Below, in pieces: positions 47,801-59,800 of a stretch of 60,000 nt of DNA (position 1 is its first letter; every line of letters starts with the position of its first letter). Both the position numbers and the translations under genes were made by a program. Source of the stretch: Membranipora membranacea (lineage: Eukaryota; Bryozoa; Gymnolaemata; Cheilostomatida; Membraniporidae); contig OU612072.1 in assembly GCA_914767715.1 (NCBI GenBank), positions 2,296,001 to 2,356,000 of the forward strand, in the 5' to 3' direction. The notes beneath the pieces are model-generated. The model searched no databases. It was not told the origin of the DNA and saw nothing but the letters and a program-made list of their open reading frames with translations.

Positions 47801-50800
47801 CATAAATTACTAAATATTAGACAATTTGGATTCCGTAAGAGCCATTCTTGTGAGCAGCTTTTACTCAGTCTTCTAGATGTCCGGAAATCAAAACTTGATT
47901 CTTCTTTACCTTGCTATATTTCAGCATTATCATTGGACGTTAGAAAGGCATTTGATTCAGTAAATCATCAACTTTTGCTCACCAAATTAAAATATCTCGG
48001 TATAGCGGAATCTGCTCAATCAATGCTATCGTCCTATTTGAATAATAGATTTCAGTGTTTTAAAGTTGGCAATGCCACATCTGGAGTTCTAAATATTAAA
48101 AGTGGTGTTCCTCAAGGTTCAATTTTGGGGCCATTGCTTTTCAATATTGCCATAAATGATTTATTAGGTAAATTTTCAAATTCATTTGCCTTTGCTGATG
48201 ATACTTTGATTTTTGAGATATCCGATTCTCTAAATGAAGCAATATCAAAATCAGAATCTCTTGTTACAATGGTAACAAATTGGTATTCTGTCAATGGTTT
48301 TAATCTAAATTTAGACAAAACCCAGTTTTGTGTGTTTTCGAACAGAAAGGTTGAAACAATACCTAATCTTGCTTCAAATAATGTACAAGTCAAATCAGCA
48401 ACTTCAATTAAACTCTTAGGCGTGATCTTGGACCAGCATCTGTCATTGAAAACCTATGTTGAGTCCCTGGTACTAAAATCTAACAGAGTTTTATTCTGTC
48501 TCTCTAAAATTCGAAAATTTGTCAATTCTTCACATCTGCTTCAAGCTTATAAATCGTATGTTCGTCCCATCTTGGAGTATTGTTCTTCTCTGTTATTAAA
48601 TACTTCTGATTACAACTCTTACTTGTTAGAACTTTGTCAAAACAGAGCCATCAGGATAATTCTTGGTACCAACTCATTTTTTTCTATCTCAACTGGTCGT
48701 GAGATTTTGAATCTTTCCACTCTGGGTGACAGGAGGAGGGCAACTTTTGATAGGTTTGTCAATAATGCCACTCTAGGCAAGAACACCTCATTTTTCATCC
48801 TTAAACTAATCAATTCCTGCAAAATGCACAATAGAGTTTTGCGGTCAGGACGTAGAATAATTAAACCAAAATATAGAACCAAATATGGTAAAACAAGATT
48901 TTTAAACCAATTCATTTCATTTAGTAAAGCGTGATAATATCAATCAATCACATACTGTAAAAATTTTCTCCCAACTGATTATCATTTCTGTCCATATCTA
49001 TAAATATTTTTCTTTCTTTTTTGTTTTGTTTATGAGGTCAAAAAGTTGTTATTTTCCTTTGTTTATGAAATACTTATGCATATGAAAACCTGAAAAAACA
49101 TAATAATAATAATAATAATTTGTTTTTGGATCTTTAAATAACAAAGTTCTCTAATAACATAATAGTGATTATTTTTCCTTTGCAAAGCCGTCAGGAAGGC
49201 ATATTTATATCAAACAGTCTCTTTGTTACAAGTTCTCCTGCATTATGGCTGAAATGTTCCATATTACCTTTCATTTCACCATTTGCGAAATTTCCCCCCT
49301 TGCGGTAGGGGGGGGGGGGGGAGGGGGCGTTGTAAGGTGAAAATTATGACAGGGAGCAAAAATATTTAAAAAGAATGATTCGCTGCGCGAAGATACTTTC
49401 TTCTGCATCACATCAGACCCTGTATGAACTTTTTTCACTTTTACCCCTGGCAAGGCGCCACAGCAAAACTCCAGAAGATTTGACAAACCAGGATTTCTAC
49501 TGAGTTGATGGTTCTTGCAACATACTGCAGTTCTTACACATGAATCTTTATTAGCTTTTAAAAAATAGCCAGCGCCAAAATGTTACTCCAGTTTCAATTT
49601 TATCCCTGAAAAATATGTTGCGCCCTTTTGAGTTGAGCCTGCGTAAAATGCGGCCTTTTTCAAGAAAAGGTTGCCCACCAATGCTCTAGGTCTAGACCTA
49701 TGTAAACCCTGGGTTTCTACACTTTAAAATTGGTTATATCATTCAATAATGTCCTTGTGCGAGCTATTTAAGTTTTATATTCATTGCTAAGAGGTTATTT
49801 AATTTTATATTCATTGCTATGAAATTGCTTTGATATGAAGATTGGTTGTTTTTTGTTTTCCTTTCACACTTTATGAGGCTCACCTTGTTTCTCTCTTAGC
49901 GAGTCCCGATAGTTCTTGCTTTTCACTTGAATGAACAACGATTTTAATTGGGAGGGATAAAGCTTTCATATCATCTTGTAAAGTCTTAGCAAACGCAGAT
50001 ATGTTCAATTCGCCCGCAGACTCAGATGAACTGATATCTATGTATACCATATACTTGACTGGGTTGAACACATCCACCTAAAATTGACAATGTTAGAAGC
50101 AGTGAAAGCTTATGAAAGTGTTGGCACAGTATGCACACGAAGGGCGTAATACTCCACCTGTATAACAATGCTTTAAAAGTTGAGAAGCCTTACAAAATCT
50201 CCAAGTAGGAAACTTTTCCTAATTTGATATGCTTAAAAACTACAAAAACTCCGACGATAATCTCTTATATGGTGTTGTGTTGCAATAAAAGCAATCCAAT
50301 CAAAAAATAATGAACTGTTTTAATATTTAGAAATAACAAGCGTTTCTAAAATTCTCCCACATAGTGTAGGGTGATAAACTTGATATCTCTGTAGGGCACT
50401 CAAGAATCCTCATAAATTAACTATCATGATATCATCTCTTCTTGACAAAACTTCTGCAAAGTAGACGAATGAATTTTATCGGCATCGATATATGTCTCGG
50501 TCTCATCTCAAATTTTGGTGCTGTCTCGTCCTGTCTCGTCGAAATCTGAAAATTTGCCAGCAGCACAGCACTAGTTTTATGATACAATTTCTGTTCTATG
50601 AGAAGAATTTATTCAGTGTTATATGCTCACCCTGACTCTTGCTTGATTTATGCTGACTCTTCTTGGATTACCGTTGTCTGAAGCTTTAACCTTAAGGATC
50701 ATCTTCTCTCCAGCAATGAGTGGTTGGCTGGTACGCTTGGTGAGCTCACCAGTTGTCTCATCTATACTGAAGAGATCGTTGTGGTTTACTAAACTATATG

Positions 50801-53800
50801 AGATGGCTCCGTTGTCTCCAGAGTCGGGATCAGTAGCCTTTAAAGTCACAAGGGGCTGACCTACAAAACATACATAATTAAATTATACACCAATGTGGGT
50901 CAAAAATCTCAAGTTGGTCTCTGTCCGTAGACTGAGAAATACAGGTGCCTTAAGGACTGCAGCAGGATTCGAACCCGAGACCTCCAACGCTTGCATGTTA
51001 GAGGGCAGGCGCCCTAACCAACTGAGCTACCTCTTACTCCAATCATTGTAAGAATAACCGATTATAACAAAAATCAGTTTTCAATTATCTGCTCAGGTTC
51101 TGGACAAATATTTCATCACCGGAGAGAAGCTTAGATTACTGCTGCCATTTGGGAAAATCTGTGCTTATTGAAACCTGTTAGCTCCAAGATAACGTATTTG
51201 GGCTTTAATCTCAGCATTCTCACACGATAGGCAAATATGTGCTTATTAAATTCTGTATAGTTCAAAACTAATAATGAGGCCTCAATCTCAGCATTATCAC
51301 CTAGTAGGCAATACAATTGGCACACATTGATCATCTAAATCAAGGTATGAAATAAATGCACTAGCCGATGACGGCATTATTTTTAACTAGTAAAACCGTC
51401 ACGATGTCACTACCTACGCCAGATAAGTAATTCCTTATCCTGATTTTGCCGCTCAGTTTGTGTAAACTATCTGCCATAATGCTGAGATTGTAGCCCCAAA
51501 TTAATAGTATTGAACTATACAGAATTTAATAGGCACAGATTTGCCTGTGTGGCAGCAGTAGTTTAGCAGAATTTTTCAATTTTAAATGAATTTCACACCC
51601 ATTCAGTGCTGAGAATGTTCAAGATTCAGATATATTAGATGTATAATAGGGTTTACATAAGTAGAAATCGTGAGTAAATTGGAACTCTCGATCCCGTGGC
51701 TAACTTTTGACCTTGCTTTGTTAAGGTTACCTGAATTTGCGGGAATCGCTATCTCTGTGTTGTAGAATAAAGGATACAAAACTGGAGTATTGTCGTTCAG
51801 ATCATTAATCTTGATTCTAGCAGGGACGGAGTGTGATTTAGCCAGTACACCTCCATTTATCACGATAACTTTGAATAGCAGCTCGGTGAACTGCTCTCTA
51901 TCAACAAGCTCTGAAAACAGAAAACGCTGCCAGTAAGCATCGAATTGGAACAAAATAATATCATTATATAATATAATATAGATTTATATTATAATTATAA
52001 TAATAATTTATGATAAAAGTTTATATAATTATTATATGATTATAATTAAATTATCATATAATTGTGATATAATTATTCTTCCTTTTTATGGATGTTTTGT
52101 TTGACCTTGATGGATTTCGTAAGTTTCTTAGATCTAGACAAGGTTTAGCCGTAAAATGTTTACCTTTGATTGAGATGACACCTGTCTGTGGGTGGATATG
52201 GAGATATTTATTTACTGCAAGTTCACCGCTAGCCGAATTCAGACTGCTGACTAAACCATATGTAAGTTCAACTCCTTCCATTTCTTCAGATACACGAGCT
52301 TCTACTTTCATTACTTCGGTTCCAACTGGTGCATTTTCATCAACTGCTGCCAAATAACTGTCCTTCTGGAATCTTGGTTTGCTGTCTATGATGATGATAG
52401 TAACGTTTACTGTGGAAGAGAGTTGCTTGTTGATGTCAGAGTCGGTTGCCTGGACAGTGAACTGATACGCCATCATCGCATTGCCTACAGGGAAACTGAG
52501 AACTATAGCTCCATTAGGCAGCACGGAGAAAAGAGGGGCCCCTTTGTAGATGTTAGTGATGCGATATGTGAGCTGACTCTGGGAGTCAGCATCCGCAGCT
52601 TTCACATACCCAACAATTGATCCAACTCGCTCATTGTCAGCCAACTACAAATAAAGTATCAGAAAACTCATTATTAGTACCATCTGTGACACTAGACCAG
52701 GTAGTTAGGGGCTTGTTGATGCGGTTTTTGTCGGAATTTTGGGGTGACAGACTTTATTGTTCACAACAAATTGGGGATGATCATCACTTTCCAAATAACC
52801 AATAGGGCTACAAATCAAAAAGATTTTGTACCCAAACATCTCAAACATGATTAAATCCAACTCAGACATTATAGTCATGATAAACTCCAAACAGATCTTA
52901 AACTACTGCTGCCACTCAAGCAAATGCGTTCGTAATTGAATTCTATATAGCTCAAAACTAACAAAAACGAGGCTGCAATCACAGCATTGTAACCTAATGG
53001 GCAAATAATTTTCACAAACTGGTCATCTAAATCAGGGTATGAAATTAATCATCAAGCGTACATATTGACACAGTTACTGTCTTATTACTGGACAATTATC
53101 ATGTCATATCCTAGCTAGTTAATTTCATACCCTGACTTTGACTATCAGTTTGTGCAAATTATTTATTATTATTATTTGTGACAATTCTGGTAATTAATCC
53201 TCATTTAATTATCATTGAGCTATACATAATTCAAGAACACTCATTTCTTAGCCAATGTGTTGGCCCTGATTGGCTGGCGTGTGGGAAAGAGCCAATGCCA
53301 TGTCAGCTGGTATTTTCCTGAAAGTACCTATATATATTATAGTGAGTGTTATGTAATTCAGTTTCACTTTCATTATATTCCAATAGGTGCTCTATGTGAC
53401 CAGGCATTGGCTCTTTTTCCCACCCAACAGCCAATTATATCAGAGCCAATGCATCGGCTACTCATTTTCCTGAGTGGCAGCAGTAGTTTAAGGGTAGCAA
53501 ACTAGCATCATATTGCTCATTTTAGCTGAGACGTTATATTTACCTCAAAAGTATAATCTTTCTTCTCAAACAGAGGTCTATTATCGTTACAGTCGAGGAC
53601 ATCTACGGTGACAGATGTTGTAGATGATAGTTGTGGTGTTCCACTATCTGACACTTTTATTGTCATACTATGTGATTGTTTCTTCTCATAATCTAATTCA
53701 GCCGCCGATGATAGGACTCCTGTCAATTCAAAATGAACAATGAATGTTGTGTCATTCCTATTTGACATTCTGCAGCAAGAAACAGCCAAACCCTGGAGGA

Positions 53801-56800
53801 GCTAATATCCAGTACGGATTAATTTTCCCAATTCGAGGGGGGAGGATTATTATATATAGGGCCCAATTTTGCTAGCTGCGGTGTAAGTTACTGTCTGCTA
53901 CAGGATAATTTTTGTCCCTTTAAAAAGGAATTCACTAAGTTGCTACTATTTTTGTCAATACAATCAAATTTCTCAATACAACTTAAGTAATACCATAGCA
54001 ACGAACAGCCCACAAGCATGGTTGGCAAGTTGTATCTGGTCTAAAATTTATTTCCGAACAGTCTTATTGGAGATAGCTGCTTGCAGGTAAGATGTACACT
54101 AACGTTTCATTGGCTTATTGCTTGAACAAAGTGTAATCGAACAGTGTTTGACACTTTGTCTTTAATTTCTTGGGGGCTCACCACATCACCAATGTAAAAA
54201 AACTCATCCAAGTAAATCATTTTCAGAACTTTACTGACAATTCACACATCACTTTCCATAGGTTTTGAACCCGACCAACTTGTTGATTGAGTTGCATAGC
54301 AAACCTGTATCAGCATTTATTTTGAAAGCATTTCTGGCACTGCTGTTCAGTATTGTGTAAGTGAGTTCTGAGTTTGCACCGAGATCGGAGTCTTTAGCGT
54401 GTATTTGGAGTATGCGTGTCTTAGGTTGATCGCATTCCATTATTACACCCGTAAAAGGTTTGTTAGTTATCTCAGGTATATTATCATTGATATCCAGTAT
54501 ATGTATGAGTACTATTGTGCTCCCTGTATAATTACAATAAACATATGATTTAATAACTAATAATAAAATAACTGATAGTATCATATATAAAAATCTGACT
54601 ATGTCAACCCTGGATCCAGCCACACTGATCATGTGATAAAAATACTATTGCATGTATCTCTCTGATCATTAGAGAGTGAATTAATTCACTAAGTAAGAGT
54701 ACCATCACAAGGAATTTGGTGTGACGACCCGTGTTAAATTTTATTAGTGAGGGGTGGGTGCATGTTAGGTACTGCTACTAAATTGACTAACGATCAGAGA
54801 TACACATGATAATAGTGTAATCTCGATGTCAGCGTGGGATCCAGCAAATACATTGTGATAAATATATAAACTTGATTCATTGTGATCAATGTATGCAGTG
54901 CAGAGTGAATAATACAATAAAATAAATTTCAATATTGTATATATATATATTGTACGCCTTGTCTGGACAGAGTACTGCATTTCATCTCTTAATGCATTGT
55001 ATACTTGTAACATAATGTAAATAAGTAGTTATCACTTAGCTCTGTATACAGAATACTTTCTAAGTGCGTAACATAGATTTATAAAACCAGCTGGTAAAAG
55101 AACCATAACAAAGTTGCTTAATGGCTTCTAACCTGTCAAATTGCATGTTCTCACAGTGACAGTAATCAAGCATAGAGACAATTAATTTTGTTAATGTGCT
55201 ATTCTAGCTAGCCATGCATTTCTTCCGCAGAGATAAAGTTTGTCTAATAATCTTTATGACTATGCTACACTACTCAGAGGTTGTCTGTCTGTTAATCATC
55301 TATGGTGACCTCTGACCTGTGAGTGGAGTGTCAGCTTTATCTGTGGCATACACTGTTAGCTTGTGGAACTCATTAGCTTCTCTGTCTAATACAGCAGATG
55401 TGATCAGTTCACCGGTAACCCCGTTAAGACTAAAATCTCCAGAAACAATATCATCCTCAGCCAGCGACATGGTAAACACACCTATAAATGAAAACTTGCA
55501 CTTGAATTTTGCTTTTTATTACATTTGTTGATTAATACAAGTCCAATTCTGTTTTTTTTACAAAATTTTGAGAAATGCCCACACCTAGCCAATTCGTTGG
55601 CTTTGATTGACTAGGGAGAGAGCAATTGCCAGGTAATTATGGTACTTTGAGGAAAGTACCTTTGGCCCTTTGAATTGCCTAACTTATGATAAATGTGGGA
55701 TAGATGAGATGAAGTTTTGATGACCAGATGTGGAGCCCACAAATCTCAAATCTCTAAGCATTGCACTATCAGGACAGCAGACCACAGGGTCCTTAATCAT
55801 CAAACAGATGGAAACCAGCCCAAAAAGGTATGTTCCAGTTATCAAAATTTAGCCTAAGGTCAAAGGTATTTTCTTGAACGTAACATATAACCTTCCATTA
55901 GCTCTTTCACTCCACCCAGTCAACCAGAGCCAGCTTATTGGCTAGGCCACACCGTGACGACATCCGAGTGAGAGTCTATGTCTATCTTTAATAAAATATC
56001 ATGTATACAACAGGGCTGTTGTTATTTATACATAATATTTTTTATCACCCACCATTGTCTCCTTGGTCCTTATCATATGCTGTTAAGTTAACTACACTTG
56101 TTCCAGAAGCCTGCTCCTCATATAACTCAACTTCATACTCATACTCAAAGTAAGGTGCTCTCGAGTCTAGTAAACACAAACATTGTAAGACTAGCACAAG
56201 TTATAACCGCTTCTCAATCATGCCTATGAATATCCTAAATGCCACCACCCACCTTCAAACAGTTTAGTGTGACTCGAAGATGTGACTTAACATTGTAAAT
56301 TTTGCACTAACTCATGTCACTTCCTAGTCAAGAGGTTACCTGTATGGGTTTGATTTTGTCCCACTTAAGCCACTTAATATGATCTAAAAAACTTCATGTT
56401 TGGAATTGCATCACGTCTGTGCTGTCAAACCATTAACAATACATAAATATGAGAAAACTTTGTTACAATGGTTTATGAAAAATGATTTGACACTTGTATT
56501 TTGATTGACTTTTCTAAAACAGGAATGATGTTTGTTTCAGCACCTTGAAGCTGTGGTCAGTGGTCATGGTTGTTATCTGGTTGAATACAACAGCTTATGG
56601 TACCGTGATATCATGTTATTCTAATCAGTGTGCTAAGATGTCTCTGTGATGCTAATTACAGTCTAAAAACAGTCCGATAAACTAGCACACCTACCAAAGG
56701 GTACGACTGTATAGCAATCCACCACCCTTACATCAGGATTTCAGCTACTATTGCTACTTACAACATTCCTCTTCTTCGCATTTCATATATTGCTGATCAT

Positions 56801-59800
56801 CACCAGAACAGGGACTTCCTCCGTTTGCTGGTAGTGGATCATTACAATCCCGCATTCTCTTCCTCAAGCCTTCAAAATGAGAAAATAGATTGAAAATGAA
56901 GGCAGTAAATTATCTAAAAAAATTCTAGAGGCCACAGTAAGACCCAGATCTTTGACTTTCTTAATAGAATTTATATTGATTGTTAAGTGTGTGACAACAA
57001 GAAACTGGCTCATGTGTTCCTATCTTGATAGTGTAGGTACCAACCTGAACCACATGTTACTGAACATGGTCTCCAGCTCGACCATGAAGACCATCCACCA
57101 TTGACAGCGCATACAGCAGTGTTACATTTTATGACTTCAGTGTTTTTTCCAGAGCAGTCGATCCCTCCGTGTAAAGGCCTAGGATCGGCGCAGGATCTGA
57201 ATCTACTCTTTGATCCTCCATCACATGAAACATCACAAGCTCCCCAAGGCGACCATCTAGTCCACTTCCCATCAATAGGGCACGGATCAGTATTACATGT
57301 CTGGTTCTGCGTGTCCGCTCCAGTGCAATTCAGTCCTTCGTATTCAGGTGTGGGATCACTACATTCTCTGTATCGTGACTGGTTGCCGCCACCACAAGAA
57401 GAACTACAGATCTCCCAATCAGTCCAGACTGTCCAGTTACCATCTATAGGACAGGGCTGAGAGTTGCAGGTCTGTTCTTCCCAGTCATATCCGGTACAGT
57501 TTTCTCCTCCGTGTTCTGGTTCAGGTTCCGTACAGGTTCTGTTTCTGTCATAGGAGCCTCCTCCACAAGTACTAGTGCACATATTCCAGTCAGACCACAA
57601 TGTCCAATTTCCATTGATAGGGCATGGGAAGACATTGCATGGTAATTGATCTTCGTCACTTCCACTGCAATTTAGTCCATGATGTTGTGCTGGTGGGTTT
57701 GTACAGTTTCTTATTCTTTGCTGTATACCTCCACCGCATGTGACATTGCATAACCCATTATTCGCCCACTCTGTCCAGTTACCATCAATAGGACAAGGGT
57801 GTTCATTACAACTCTCCTGACTCTGACTAGTTCCATTACATTTGAGGCCATTAAAAGGAGCTGGGTTATCACATGACCTTGTTCTATTCTTATGTCCCTT
57901 CTCACATTCCGCAGTACAGTTAGTCCAGTCTGTCCAGTCACCCCAAGCACCATCAACTACATAATAAGTAGAACATAGCTTAGTACTATAAAACTTAGTA
58001 CCATAAAACTTATGATGATATTATATTCCTTAGTTATATCAAATAAAACCCTTGGTTGTATTGATTCACAGAGCAACATTGCCATTTGCTACATTTTTTT
58101 GGTCTCATTATAAAAGTTTCCATTGTCTTACTTACTAAAACCAAACCACCTAAGCTTCCATTTTCCTTGTGAAACTGAATCTTTGTCGTCAAAACTAATT
58201 TTGACAAAGTTAGATTCAATAACCCACTCTGTTTTGTCACTTCCACAGTAATCATGTAGTGCATTTTCAGCTGTATCATTGTCATAAATCTGTATTAAAC
58301 AAACAATATGAACATTCATGACAATTGATTGGTCGCATAGATATCATTGGTGAATTGACTGCATGCTGGAGAAAAGGGAGTAGAGTCAGACTTGCCAACT
58401 TAATTTTTCCAAAATGAGTACAAAAATTTGCAAAATGCTTAAAAATGAGTACAAAACTCCAGGGTGCCTTAAATGACCAGAAAACGCCCCAAAAAAATTT
58501 TTTTTGTAAGGTGCAATCTGCTAATAATAAATGAGAAATTGTTTGTAACCTAGCCTGTCTGAAAAGACAGGCTATTTGAAACCCTGTTTGCCCATCCTCC
58601 CTGGTTTGCCCTTGAAACACTGGGTCAGGAGATCTGAGTTATCTCACCCCAACAAGGAGGTAGACAACTTTGTTACTCTGATTAAAGAAATGTTGAAGTT
58701 GGCAGAACCACCATATTCTACAATGGATTACTAGTTATGTTGTGTCTCATTGAAGAAAAGTTGCAATTTGGCTCATGCAAAACTTGGACAGGTAAAAAGT
58801 CAACTGTAAATCAACATCATGGTTTTCTGCAGCAAATACCAGATTTTTAGTCTATTATTTAACCATGACAACCAAGTAAACACTAAAGATAAAAGATGCG
58901 TTTTTGATTGCCTAATTAACAACAGGCCTAACAGGCGTTTGGAAAACCATAAATGAGTACAACTAGCGTTTTGCGTTTAAAACTCAATTAGTGTCAAATA
59001 AGCGTTTACAAACGCTTTATGCGTACAGGTTGGCAAGTATGGTAGAGTTCATTCATTGTGATAGCAGCGTTTTTGTCTTGTCTTATGTGGGGGGAGAATA
59101 GTGGTATGAGACCGTACTTTCCAGAGAACAGGTGATTGTCACCCCTAGTGCTCAAATTCCGCTGGACAATTTCGATTATAACTGATGGAACACATCCTTG
59201 ATGTTAGAAAAATGAGTAGTTCCATCAGTCATGTTTTGTGATTATGAGAGTTGTCTGAGTTTGAGATGATGTGTGTGATTTGTGAAAGTTGTTGGTTGAA
59301 GTTGATTTTGAGTAAATACTATCAGCATGGAATTTTTAATTACGTTTACTTCTGTTTTGTATAATGTAATATGATATTTATTGTGAATGAATTTTGTGTT
59401 TGATTAATCGGACTGTATTTTGGAGTTGTTCACTCCTTGTCTGAAATCCCAAATAATAAAATATCCTCCAATTTTCTGTTTTAGAATCCGCGATATGTAT
59501 GGTTCAAGTAGTGCAAATGCAATGGTAGCAGATCTGGACTTATAATTGCTGATAATTCGGTTATTAAAGAGAGACTTCAAAAAACACAACTGAACTGTTG
59601 ATCAACAATACCTCAGCGGTAAGTAGAGCTACTATCGTACAATGTGCGCTAGCCTCAACTACTGAGCACTGGTTTAGATTTGAGTTTGGTGCAATTCTCG
59701 GTGGAATTGCTCAAGGATTTATTTTAAACAATAATAACAAAATATAAATATGGTTCTATTCGTCAGGCAATAAATCAATCAATAATTTTACAATAATATC

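Noticed and set aside
50944-51040. Functional tRNA gene on minus
   Set aside because: The A and B boxes are good, but acceptor, anticodon and T stems do not pair and no proper anticodon loop forms.
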